Below, piece by piece: positions 40,751 through 48,663 of a DNA stretch of 64,000 nucleotides (position 1 is the first letter of the stretch; each line of letters begins with the position of its first letter). Under the pieces are notes generated by a model. That model ran no database searches and was not told the DNA's origin. It saw only the letters and a program-made list of their open reading frames with translations. Made by a program: the position numbers and the translations under genes. The stretch comes from Streptomyces sp. R44. GTDB lineage: Bacteria; Actinomycetota; Actinomycetes; Streptomycetales; Streptomycetaceae. Location of the stretch: the NCBI RefSeq assembly GCF_041053105.1, contig NZ_CP163444.1:558001-622000 (forward strand), written 5' to 3'.

Positions 40751-43099
40751 TCAGCTGCGGAGGGGGCCCTCGCAGCTGTAGCTCGACGTGCCCGCGACCT
40801 TGGTGGACCAGATGTCGATCGGTCCGAAGCTGCAGTTCATGTCGGCCAGGTTGTTCGACGCGGCGCCGGCGCGGTCGAGGAGGAAGTAGTCGACGGTCTC
40901 GGACATGTCCTTGAAGTTCTGGTCGGCGCTGGCCCAGTTGGACAGGTTGGCGGTGATCCGGCCGGTGCAGAGGAAGCGGCGCTTGCCGGGCTCGCCGTTC
41001 TCCACGCAGTCGGGGTTGCTGGCGGTGGCGGCGTAGAAGGAGGACTTCACGGATGCGAGGTCCGCGTCGCGCAGCTGGGCGTTGGGCGTGTACGTGGTGT
41101 TCGGGACGTACAGCTGGTCGACCTTGGCGATCTGCGTGTCGAGGAAGCGGTCGTAGTCGCGCTGGAGGGCGGCGTCGGAGCTCAGCCGGTCGCGCCAGGC
41201 GTCGTACGCCGTCACGTCGTTCGCCCGCAGGTGGGTGTACATCTCGCGGAGCAGCGAGGGCTTCTCGGTCCAGAGGAACTCGAAGAACGTGCCCGCGTAG
41301 TTGTAGAAGCGGAAGCCGTCGCCGTCGTAGGTGGCGTGGAGGATCTGGCGGACGTTCATCCGGGGGCCGCCGCCGGCGGTGTCGTTGATGATGCCGCGGA
41401 CGAGGGACTTGCGGACGGCGATGCCATTGTCGCGGGTGGCCCCGTCGAAGAACTCGGCGGTGCCCTCGTCCATGGCGGTGGTGCGGTCGCCCTGGTACCA
41501 GGGGCCTTCGCCGAAGAAGCCGGGGACGGCCCAGCGGCCGTTGAGGTAGTGGGTGTACTCGTGGCGGAAGAGCTCTTCCAGCGTCAGCGAGGAGTCCTGG
41601 GGGACGCGCCGCTGGTACGTGTAGAAGGTGGCGCCGCGCTCGATGTAGATGCCGCCGTTGTTGGTGCCCATGCCGGTGAGGATGGGGTGGTAGTTCTCGT
41701 AGTCCGCGCGGGAGGCGTAGAGCACGATGTTCAGGGTGGTGTTGTTGTCGCCCGCGAGCGGCTGCTCGGTGCCGAGGACGCGGTGGTACTGCGCCTTGAC
41801 CTGCTTGCTCGCGTAGTAGAGCTGGTCGACGGTGGCCCGGTCGAGGGCGGTGCGGACCTTGATGGCGCCGTTGTCGTAGGTGTACGTGTACGGGAAGAGC
41901 TGCTTCTCGATGTCCTCCTTGCACACGCCGTACGGCTTGCAGGCCTCGTAGAGGTTGAGCCAGGAGACGATCTTCGCCCAGGGCTCGCTGCCGCGGCCGA
42001 AGGTGCCGACGACGGTGGTGAGCATGGTGCCGAGGTCGGCGACGGTCGCGTCCCTGAGGCCGTCGACCTGGCCGAAGCGTCCGTACTCGCTGACGGCGTC
42101 GCGGGCGACCCAGGCGTTGACGGTCCCCTTCAGGTGTCCGTAGCCGGCGAAGGCCTTGAAGACCGCGCGGTACGCCGGGTCGGCGGCGACGGCCGCGTGG
42201 AAGGCGCTGTCCTGGTTGCCGGGGTAGACGCCGAGGTAGTTCACGGAGAGACCGGCGAGCGCGGCACCGGCCCAGGCCGGGTCGAGGTTCGTGGCGGTGT
42301 GCGACGGGTCCATGGTGGCCAGGACCCGCTTGATCAGGGCGAGTTGGTACTGGCGGAGGCCCGGCGCGCTGGCCGCGTAGAGGGCCTCGCGGAGGGTGTT
42401 CGCGTTCGTCTTCGTGACGTCGAAGGTGCGGGCGGCGGCGCCGAAGTCGGCGACGGCCTGCCGGATCGCGTTCACCGTGGGCGCGTCGGTGATGTCGATC
42501 TCGTCGCGCGAGTAGTCGTGGTAAGCGACGGCGTGCAGGTACGTGAACATCTCCTCCAGGTGGGAGGAGTTCCGTCCGTCGTGGGCGGCGGACAGGCTCG
42601 ATATGCGGCGGGCGACGGCCTGGACGTGGGCGTCGGACATCACCGGTGCGAGCCGCGCGTCCCAGGTCCATATGAGGCCGCGCAGACAGCCGTCGGCGGT
42701 GACCGCGGGGTCGGCGAGGAAGTCGGCGAACTGTTCGGGGGCGAGGCCGGTGATCCCGTCGAGGGTGCAGGGGACGCCGGTGGTCGTGGTGGCGGCCGCC
42801 GCGAAGGAGCGTGCGGTCGTGCCGGACGGGGCCCGGCCGGGAACGCGGCCCGTGGCGTGGCCGCCGGGGGCGGGCGCGGGTCCGAAGGTGGTGCGCGGGG
42901 CGGAGGCCCGGTGCTCGACCTCGTCGAAGGGGTTGGCTCCCGGCTGTGCCTGCGGGGCCGGCGCGCCGAGCACGGGGGCCGGGGCCGACTGGTCGTCCGT
43001 GCTCGCCGCGGAGGCACCGGCCTGGCCGACGGAGGCGAGGAGGGTGACCGCGATGGCGGAGGCGAGCAGGGACGAGCGCACACGTCTGTGGAGGGACAA
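40751..43099 (-). CDS. secreted microbial collagenase (peptidase M9)
   Basis: A metalloprotease of 782 residues from TTG 43099. A signal peptide (RRVRSSLLASAIAVTLLASVGQAGASA) and a Pro/Ala-rich spacer precede the M9 N-terminal activator domain (about 100-370) and the catalytic domain. The zinc site is HEYTH at 513-517, with the third ligand Glu at about 545 in DEGTAEFFDG; the spacing of 28 residues is as in clostridial collagenase. No PKD or collagen-binding repeats follow. TTG is preferred because AGGAG sits five bases upstream; ATG 43201 would give 816 residues but has no Shine-Dalgarno. It digests collagen or gelatin outside the cell and shares its promoter with the peptide importer. Confidence 0.9.
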   Translation of the reverse strand: MSLHRRVRSSLLASAIAVTLLASVGQAGASAASTDDQSAPAPVLGAPAPQAQPGANPFDEVEHRASAPRTTFGPAPAPGGHATGRVPGRAPSGTTARSFAAAATTTTGVPCTLDGITGLAPEQFADFLADPAVTADGCLRGLIWTWDARLAPVMSDAHVQAVARRISSLSAAHDGRNSSHLEEMFTYLHAVAYHDYSRDEIDITDAPTVNAIRQAVADFGAAARTFDVTKTNANTLREALYAASAPGLRQYQLALIKRVLATMDPSHTATNLDPAWAGAALAGLSVNYLGVYPGNQDSAFHAAVAADPAYRAVFKAFAGYGHLKGTVNAWVARDAVSEYGRFGQVDGLRDATVADLGTMLTTVVGTFGRGSEPWAKIVSWLNLYEACKPYGVCKEDIEKQLFPYTYTYDNGAIKVRTALDRATVDQLYYASKQVKAQYHRVLGTEQPLAGDNNTTLNIVLYASRADYENYHPILTGMGTNNGGIYIERGATFYTYQRRVPQDSSLTLEELFRHEYTHYLNGRWAVPGFFGEGPWYQGDRTTAMDEGTAEFFDGATRDNGIAVRKSLVRGIINDTAGGGPRMNVRQILHATYDGDGFRFYNYAGTFFEFLWTEKPSLLREMYTHLRANDVTAYDAWRDRLSSDAALQRDYDRFLDTQIAKVDQLYVPNTTYTPNAQLRDADLASVKSSFYAATASNPDCVENGEPGKRRFLCTGRITANLSNWASADQNFKDMSETVDYFLLDRAGAASNNLADMNCSFGPIDIWSTKVAGTSSYSCEGPLRS

Positions 43100-43218
43100 C
43101 AGAACTCCTGCTGGTGAGGGGGGTTGGTGCGGGGATGGGTTCGCGGCACTGGTCAGGTGCGCGAACTGGTCGCTTTCGCACGGCGTATGACGGACGTTCA
43201 TCAGACCGTGTGCGCTGT

Positions 43219-43247
43219 AACATAGTAATGTGAAATTGCACTGACAA
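43219..43247 (-). promoter_or_regulatory. promoter and regulon box B, collagenase gene
   Basis: On the reverse strand TTGTCA (43242-43247), a 17-base spacer and TATGTT (43219-43224) repeat the importer promoter, differing by one base in the spacer. The shared core ATGTGAAAT lies at 43228-43236 on the forward strand. The leader to TTG 43099 would be about 113 bases. Confidence 0.8.
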
Positions 43248-43271
43248 CCCCTGTGGCGGCATCACTTCCCC

Positions 43272-43293
43272 GCGGAGGCCCGCGGGCCTCCGC
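43272..43293 (-). terminator. palindromic terminator of the Sel1-repeat gene
   Basis: A perfect 22-base palindrome centred on CCCGCGGG (outer arms GCGGAGG and CCTCCGC) lies about 30 bases past the Sel1-repeat stop, in front of the collagenase promoter. Confidence 0.65.
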
Positions 43294-43321
43294 CGAAGAG
43301 GGTCAATCCGTCACACAAGCC

Positions 43322-44257
43322 TCAGGATTCGGCGGCCTTCCTGCGCCACGCCCGCGCCTGGCGGGTGTGGCCCTGCTCCTCCGAGAGCCGGGCCAGCTGG
43401 ATCATCGCCCCGACGTGGCCCGCCTTCGCCGCCTTCTCGTACCAGCCCTGCGCCGCGTACAGATCGCCGCTCAGCTCCCTGGACCGCCCGAGCGCGACGC
43501 ACGCGTCGACCTCCCCCTTCCGGGCGCGCTCGGTCAGCCGGTCCTCGAGCTCGGCGAGCGTCTCGGCGCGGGTGAGCAGCCCCGCGAGCAGGCGGCTCCC
43601 CTCGCCGTCACCGGCCGCCATCGACTTGCGGTACCAGGCCTTCGCGGCCTCCCGGTCCCCCTTGTCCTGCGCGAGGATCCCGAGGGTGTTCATCGCGGCG
43701 GTGCTACCGCCGTCCGCCGCCCGGCGGGCCCACCGCTCGGCCTCGGCGGTCTCGCCCCGCTCGTGCAGCAGCGTCCCGAGGGCGTACGCGGCATCGGCGA
43801 GGCCCGCTTCGGCTGCCCGCCGGTACCAGTCCTCGGCCTCGGACAGGGCGTCCCGCTCGCGGCTCAGCTCGCCGAGGACCGCCATCGCGTGCGGGTTGCC
43901 GCCCTCGGCCGAACGCCGGTACCAGAGAACGGATTCGGCGTGCTCGCCGCGCTGCCGCAGGAGGTAGCCGACGATCTCCATCGCCCGCACGTGTCCGGCC
44001 CCGGCCGCCGCCCGCAGCAGCGGCTCCGCCTCGGCGTGCCGTCGCCACCCGTGGAGCAGCACGCCGAGGGTCACGCCGGCCTCGGGATGCCCCGCCGCGG
44101 CGGCCCGGCGCAGCCACCGCTCGCCGCCCTCCCGGTCGTCGTTCGTCCCGAGATGCAGGCCGTACCGGAACATCGCCGTGACGTCCCCGGTCTCGGCGGC
44201 CTCGCGAAGACGCGCCACCTCGTCACCACGCCCGCCGCTCCCTCTGCTCGCCCGCAC
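43322..44257 (-). CDS. Sel1/tetratricopeptide repeat protein
   Basis: A 311-residue all-helical repeat protein. About eight Sel1-like units follow one another, for example GHPEAGVTLGVLLHGWRRHAEAEPLLRAAAGAGHVRAMEIVGYLL, GNPHAMAVLGELSRERDALSEAEDWYRRAAEAG and GSTAAMNTLGILAQDKGDREAAKAWYRKSMAAG. Such arrays are protein-interaction scaffolds without enzymatic activity, usually cytoplasmic in actinomycetes. No signal peptide is visible. GTG 44257 follows GGGGGA. It is divergent from the secreted lipase and reads toward the collagenase promoter, from which a palindromic terminator separates it. Partners are unknown. Confidence 0.87.
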   Translation of the reverse strand: MRASRGSGGRGDEVARLREAAETGDVTAMFRYGLHLGTNDDREGGERWLRRAAAAGHPEAGVTLGVLLHGWRRHAEAEPLLRAAAGAGHVRAMEIVGYLLRQRGEHAESVLWYRRSAEGGNPHAMAVLGELSRERDALSEAEDWYRRAAEAGLADAAYALGTLLHERGETAEAERWARRAADGGSTAAMNTLGILAQDKGDREAAKAWYRKSMAAGDGEGSRLLAGLLTRAETLAELEDRLTERARKGEVDACVALGRSRELSGDLYAAQGWYEKAAKAGHVGAMIQLARLSEEQGHTRQARAWRRKAAES

Positions 44258-44385
44258 GCGCGTCCCCCTTCGCGATCACCTGACGGACCCGGGGGCCGAC
44301 GAGGCCGTACAGGGGCTGGCCTTCCGCCCCCTCAACCCCCACCATGCTCGTGACTACTCGTGCGTAACTCATCTTAGGGGAGAGC

Positions 44386-45075
44386 GTGTTGAGACTCCGT
44401 GGCCGGACCGCCGTTGCTCTGCTCGCCGTCGCCGCGTCCCTGTTCCTGCCGACGGCACCTGCCCACGCCGAGGCGTCCGCCCGTATCCCCGTCGTCCTCG
44501 TCCACGGCTACAACGCCGATCCCGGCGTCTGGGGCGGGCTGCGTGCGGACCTCAAGGCCGACGGGTACACCGACGCGGAGCTGTTCTCCTTCGGCTACGA
44601 CACGCACAGGTCCGTCAACGAGGTCCTGTCCGGCGAACTCGCCGCCTACGTCGAAGGCGTGAAGCGGCAGACCGGGGCGAGCCGGGTCGATCTCGTCGCC
44701 CACTCCTTCGGCAGCCTCGTCACCCGCTGGTACGTGAAGTTCGACGCCGCCGGCCAGTCCTCCGTCGCCCACTGGGTCTCCCTCGCCGGCCCCAACCACG
44801 GCACGAGCACCGCATGGGCCTGCGCGCTCTGGGACCAGGCCTGCCGCGACATGACCCCCGGCTCCTACGTCCAGAAGCGGCTCGCGGAGGGCGACGAGAC
44901 GCCCGGGGCCGTGCGGTACGCGACCTGGTGGTCGAACTGCGACGAGGTCATCAACCCGGACAGCAGCGTGCCGTTGACCGGCGCCGTCAACAACGGCGCC
45001 GGCTGTCTCGACCACAACGAACTCCTCGGCGACGACGCGGTGTCGCAGGGGGTCCGCGCCTTCCTCCGCTCCTAG
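44386..45075 (+). CDS. secreted lipase/esterase (alpha/beta hydrolase)
   Basis: A 229-residue exported lipase. The signal peptide RGRTAVALLAVAASLFLPTAPAHA is cut near residue 27. The oxyanion segment is VVLVHGYNADPGVWGG and the nucleophile elbow VAHSFGS, where Ala replaces the usual first Gly. LAGPNHGTSTA is typical of class I lipases, and the acid and base are probably in DSSVPLTGA and CLDHNELLGD. Several cysteines likely form disulfides. GTG 44386 follows GGGGAGAG. It ends on a stop that overlaps that of the convergent MFS gene. Substrates are probably acyl esters. Confidence 0.87.
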   Translation: MLRLRGRTAVALLAVAASLFLPTAPAHAEASARIPVVLVHGYNADPGVWGGLRADLKADGYTDAELFSFGYDTHRSVNEVLSGELAAYVEGVKRQTGASRVDLVAHSFGSLVTRWYVKFDAAGQSSVAHWVSLAGPNHGTSTAWACALWDQACRDMTPGSYVQKRLAEGDETPGAVRYATWWSNCDEVINPDSSVPLTGAVNNGAGCLDHNELLGDDAVSQGVRAFLRS

Positions 45076-46403
45076 ACGGGCACCCGGTCGGCGGCGGGGG
45101 CCGTGGCCGGTGCGCCGAGCCGGGCCGTCGGGGTCCGGTAGGTCTCCCGCAGGCCCCAGGCGCACAGCACGAGGACGAGGGCCGCCGCGCCGGAGTAGAG
45201 GCCGACGCCGATCGGGTCGTTGTCGTAGGCGAGGAACAGGGCGGTCGCGGCGGTCGCCGCCGTGCCGCCGCCCAGGGCGGCCCCGGTCTGGTAGGTGGCG
45301 GAGATCGACGAGTAGCGGGTGGCCGCGGAGAACTGCTCGCCCAGGAAGGCCGGGATGCAGCCCTGCGGGGCGGCCATCAGCACGTTCACCAGGACGCAGG
45401 CGAGCGTGGCCAGGACGAGGACGTGGCCGTCCACCAGGGGGAAGTACAGGAAGAAGAAGGCCGCGTAGGCGAGGGTGCCGAGGATGACGACCGGCTTGCG
45501 GCCCCTGCGGTCGGAGAGGAGGGCCATCACCGGCACGGCGATCGTGAAGGCGAGGGAACCCGCCACCTGGAGCAGCAGGGACTCGGTGGAGGTGTAGCCG
45601 CGCTCCTCGGCGTACGTGACGGTGAAGATCGTGCCGATGTACGCGAGGGTGTTGTAGCCGAAGGCCACGCCGATGGCGAGGAGCATCTGGCGCGGGTGGC
45701 GCCTGATGGAGTCCAGGATGGGGACGCGGGGCGCGCTCTCGGTACGGCGCTCCTCCTGGGGCATGCGGCCGCGGGCGACGACGCCGACCAGGACGAGGAG
45801 CCCGCCCAGCCAGAACGGCACGCGCCAGGCCCAGGCCTCCAGCTGGTCCTCCGGCAGCAGGGTGATCAGGGTGAAGACGCCCGTGCCGAGGAGGCTGCCG
45901 ATGCCGATGCCGGCACTGGTGAAGCTGCCCCACAGGCCGCGCCGGTCCTCGGGGGCGTTCTCGATGCCGAAGAGGGAGGCGCCGCCCCACTCCCCGCCGG
46001 CCGCGAAGCCCTGGACGAGGCGCAGGGCGACGAGCAGGACCGGTGCGGCGATGCCCAGGGTGCCGTACGAGGGCAGGCAGCCGATGAGGAAGGTGCTGCC
46101 GCCCATGATCAGCAGTGTGAGGATCAGCATGGACCTGCGGCCGATCCGGTCGCCGAAGTGTCCGATGACGATGCCGCCGAGCGGGCGGGCGACGAAGCCG
46201 CTGCCGAACGCGGCGAAGGCGACCAGGGTGCCCACCGTGCGGTCGAAGCCGGGGAAGAAGACGGTGGGGAAGACGATCGCGGCGGCGAGGCCGTAGATGA
46301 TGAAGTCGTAGAACTCCAGCGCCGTTCCGAATCCGGAGATGAGGAAGGTGCGGGAGCCTCTGGCCGCACGGGCCTTGAGGGCGGGCCGGACGGTGTCCGT
46401 CAT
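45072..46403 (-). CDS. MFS transporter, metabolite:H+ symporter (MHS) type
   Basis: A 443-residue membrane protein with 12 segments. The MHS subfamily is recognised from ISGFGTALEFYDFIIYGLAAAIVF at the start, GSGFVARPLGGIVIGHFGDRIGRRSML as the loop 2-3 motif and LRLVQGFAAGGEWGGASLF in the fourth segment, followed by NAPEDRRGLWGS. Members import carboxylates, shikimate, proline betaine or similar solutes with protons. It lies 46 bases behind a C45-type acyltransferase gene under a divergent LacI regulator, so it may take up the substrate of that enzyme. Its stop overlaps the lipase stop. Confidence 0.9.
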   Translation of the reverse strand: MTDTVRPALKARAARGSRTFLISGFGTALEFYDFIIYGLAAAIVFPTVFFPGFDRTVGTLVAFAAFGSGFVARPLGGIVIGHFGDRIGRRSMLILTLLIMGGSTFLIGCLPSYGTLGIAAPVLLVALRLVQGFAAGGEWGGASLFGIENAPEDRRGLWGSFTSAGIGIGSLLGTGVFTLITLLPEDQLEAWAWRVPFWLGGLLVLVGVVARGRMPQEERRTESAPRVPILDSIRRHPRQMLLAIGVAFGYNTLAYIGTIFTVTYAEERGYTSTESLLLQVAGSLAFTIAVPVMALLSDRRGRKPVVILGTLAYAAFFFLYFPLVDGHVLVLATLACVLVNVLMAAPQGCIPAFLGEQFSAATRYSSISATYQTGAALGGGTAATAATALFLAYDNDPIGVGLYSGAAALVLVLCAWGLRETYRTPTARLGAPATAPAADRVPV

Positions 46404-46449
46404 GGCGGTTCCTTCGGGGGTGGGGAGGGAGCGGTGAGCGGGGGGAGGG

Positions 46450-47511
46450 TCAGAAGCGCGCGAGGCCGGCCGCCGGGGCTTCGTGCGGGGCGCCGGCCAG
46501 GTAGTCGATCGCGCAGCGGGTGACGTCGAGGCCGACGGTGAGCAGGGTCCCCCACTGCTCGTGCCGCGGCTTGTTCTCGTCGGGCCGCATGCAGACGACG
46601 GCGTCGGCCCCGCCGTCGCCGCAGAAGGCCCGCGCCCGCTCGGCGGGCGAGAGGTCCGGCATCGCGGCGCGCACCTCGCGCAGATGAGCGAGCCGCTCGG
46701 TGGTCATCGAGTCGGCCGGTCCGGTGTCCGCGGCCGCGAGTCCGGGGTCGAGGAAGTGGTTGGTGTGGAGCAGCCAGCCGTCCTCGGCCGCCGGGACCAC
46801 CGCGAGGCCGGCCGGGGACAGCTCCAGGCTCGCGGCGGAGGAGGCGGTGACCACGGTCAGCGAGGTGGACGCGCTGACACGTGCCGTCGAGGCGATCTCG
46901 ACGGCCTGGTCGAGGGTGTCCGCCTCGTCGAGGATGCGGCGGGCGACCGCGTGCACGGGGACGCCGCCGCTCGCGGAGTCGGACGCGTGGAAGAGGATGT
47001 TCAAGTGGACGCCGAGGCCCGCGCTGTTGACGCCGATCTTGCCGGGGGCGCCGAACTCGGTGAAGAGCTTGACCGTGCGTCCCTCGCTCGGCGTCAGCTC
47101 GTGCAGCAGCGCGTCGGGCACGAGCAGGTCGTGCCAGTCCCAGGTCTGTAGGGTCTGGGGCGCGGCTCCGGCGGGTGCGAACACCGCGGTCGAGCACTCG
47201 CCCTTCCCGGGCTGCGGGCAGCCGGCGAGGATCTCGGTGCGGGCGCCGACGGCGGCCACCGTCCACCGCTCGGCACCGGCCGCGTCGGCGCAGGCGTCGG
47301 ACTCCTCGGCCAGGTGCGGCGCCCAGGCCCGCAGGGCCTCGTGGCTGCGGGTGGCGAGGGAGCGGACCTGGTCGGCGGGCATGCCGAGGAGGGCGAAGTG
47401 CTCCCGGTAGAGCTCGGCGACGCGACGGACCCGGGCGCCGAATCGGGTGCCGAGCAGGGTTCCGCGCTCGCGGGGGTCGGTCGTCTCGGTGATGAGGGTG
47501 TGCAGTTCCAC
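46450..47511 (-). CDS. C45 autoproteolytic acyltransferase/hydrolase family protein
   Basis: A 353-residue protein related to isopenicillin N acyltransferase. The nucleophile is expected to be Cys in GKGECSTAVFAP, followed by QTWDWHDLLVP, which parallels the NWDW region, then TEFGAPGKIGVNSAGLGVHLNIL and a closing part with LHTNHFLDP. In this family the chain cleaves itself before the Cys to give an Ntn hydrolase. It may hydrolyse or transfer acyl groups on an amide imported by the adjacent MHS transporter. GTG 47511 has AAGGAA upstream. A LacI-type operator lies between it and the regulator. Confidence 0.83.
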   Translation of the reverse strand: MELHTLITETTDPRERGTLLGTRFGARVRRVAELYREHFALLGMPADQVRSLATRSHEALRAWAPHLAEESDACADAAGAERWTVAAVGARTEILAGCPQPGKGECSTAVFAPAGAAPQTLQTWDWHDLLVPDALLHELTPSEGRTVKLFTEFGAPGKIGVNSAGLGVHLNILFHASDSASGGVPVHAVARRILDEADTLDQAVEIASTARVSASTSLTVVTASSAASLELSPAGLAVVPAAEDGWLLHTNHFLDPGLAAADTGPADSMTTERLAHLREVRAAMPDLSPAERARAFCGDGGADAVVCMRPDENKPRHEQWGTLLTVGLDVTRCAIDYLAGAPHEAPAAGLARF

Positions 47512-47575
47512 GCGGGTTCCTTCGACGCTGGTGTGGCCGCATGCCAAGGGGGCGGCGCGCATCAAGCTAGGAACG

Positions 47576-47587
47576 TAAAACGTTTTA
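47576..47587. promoter_or_regulatory. LacI-family operator
   Basis: TAAAAC-GTTTTA is a perfect palindrome with the central CG typical of LacI operators. It lies in the 128-base divergent region between the acyltransferase and the LacI gene. A tandem GGAAGTATTC (47601-47620) follows it. Confidence 0.7.
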
Positions 47588-47639
47588 TGCAATGCTTCGG
47601 GGAAGTATTCGGAAGTATTCGTTCGGAACGGGCGGCACG

Positions 47640-48653
47640 ATGGCACGGACGCGGGGCATCACGATCAAGGACGTGGCGCGCAGGGCGGGGGTCTCCATCA
47701 CCGCCGTCTCGCACGCGCTCAACGACAAGGGCACCCTCAGCGAGGCCACCCGCGCGCACATCCGGACCGTCGCCGACGAGATGGGGTACGAGGCGGACGC
47801 CCTGGCCCGCGGCCTCCGCCGCTCCACGATGGGGGCCGTAGGTCTCGTCCTGCGTTCGCTGGACGCCCTGGGCGACTACGCGCCGGCGGGCGTGGACGTC
47901 TTCGAGCGGTTCGTGGGCGCGGCCGCCTCACAGGCCCTGGCCCGCGGCCTCAGCCTCATGCTGGTGCCGGACCTGACCCGGGCGCCGGTCCCGCCGCTCG
48001 CCTTCTCCCTGGACGGCTACATCGTCACCAACCCGCACGTGGACGACCCGGTCATCGCCCGCCTGGAGGAGCGCGGCATCCCGTACGTGACCTACGGACG
48101 CCCGCCGGGGCGCCCGGACTTCACGCACTGGGCCTCGGAGGACGACGAGGTCGCGGCCCGGCTGGTCCTGGACCACCTGGCGGCCGCCGGGGCCCGCTCC
48201 GTCGCCTTCGTACGGGGCACCGACCCGAACGCCTGGAACCTCGAACACCAGGACATCTACCTCGGCTGGTGCGAGGAGCGGGGCAGTACGCCACGGCTGT
48301 ACGAGCTCCCCGAGCGGGCGGGCGTCGAGGGCGGCGTGGCCCTCGCGCAGCGGCTCGTCGAGGACGGGCCGCCGGACGCCGTCTTCTGCCTCACCGGGCG
48401 GCACGCGGCCGGCGTGCAACGGGGGCTCATGGCCCGGGGCGTACGGGTGCCGGCCGACACGATGGTGGTCGCCGGGTCCGACTCCGAGCACGCGCGCAAC
48501 AGCCGCCCCGCCATCTCCGCCCTGGAACTGAACCCGGTCGACAGCTCGGCCGCCCTCCTCGACCTCCTCCAGTCGCTGATCGCCGGCCGCCCGGCCGACT
48601 CCCCCCGCCTCACGCAGGCCCGGTTCCGCCCGAGGGCGTCGACCCGGCGGTAG
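47640..48653 (+). CDS. LacI family transcriptional regulator
   Basis: A 337-residue repressor. The N-terminal helix-turn-helix ITIKDVARRAGVSITAVSHALNDKGTLSEATR and hinge GYEADALARGLRRS are followed by the periplasmic-binding-like sensor (VGLVLRSLDALGDYAP, DGYIVTNPHVDDPVIARLEERGIPYVTYGRPPG and VVAGSDSEHARNSRPAISALELNP). It most likely represses the divergent acyltransferase/MHS operon and itself through the palindrome at 47576. The effector is unknown and need not be a sugar. The ATG start is at 47640. It is convergent with the ferredoxin reductase after 10 bases. Confidence 0.9.
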   Translation: MARTRGITIKDVARRAGVSITAVSHALNDKGTLSEATRAHIRTVADEMGYEADALARGLRRSTMGAVGLVLRSLDALGDYAPAGVDVFERFVGAAASQALARGLSLMLVPDLTRAPVPPLAFSLDGYIVTNPHVDDPVIARLEERGIPYVTYGRPPGRPDFTHWASEDDEVAARLVLDHLAAAGARSVAFVRGTDPNAWNLEHQDIYLGWCEERGSTPRLYELPERAGVEGGVALAQRLVEDGPPDAVFCLTGRHAAGVQRGLMARGVRVPADTMVVAGSDSEHARNSRPAISALELNPVDSSAALLDLLQSLIAGRPADSPRLTQARFRPRASTRR

Positions 48654-48663
48654 TCCGGCGGGG

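Noticed and set aside
43099..43201. ATG 43201 as the collagenase start
   Set aside because: It lies about 11 bases after the predicted trans-regulon transcription start and lacks a Shine-Dalgarno; TTG 43099 has AGGAG and puts the signal peptide at the N-terminus. Not excluded.
38757..43265. 1502-codon reverse open frame through collagenase, epimerase and reductase
   Set aside because: Only its last 313 codons (the reductase) are real; the rest is out of frame with the collagenase and epimerase, whose motifs are intact in their own frames.
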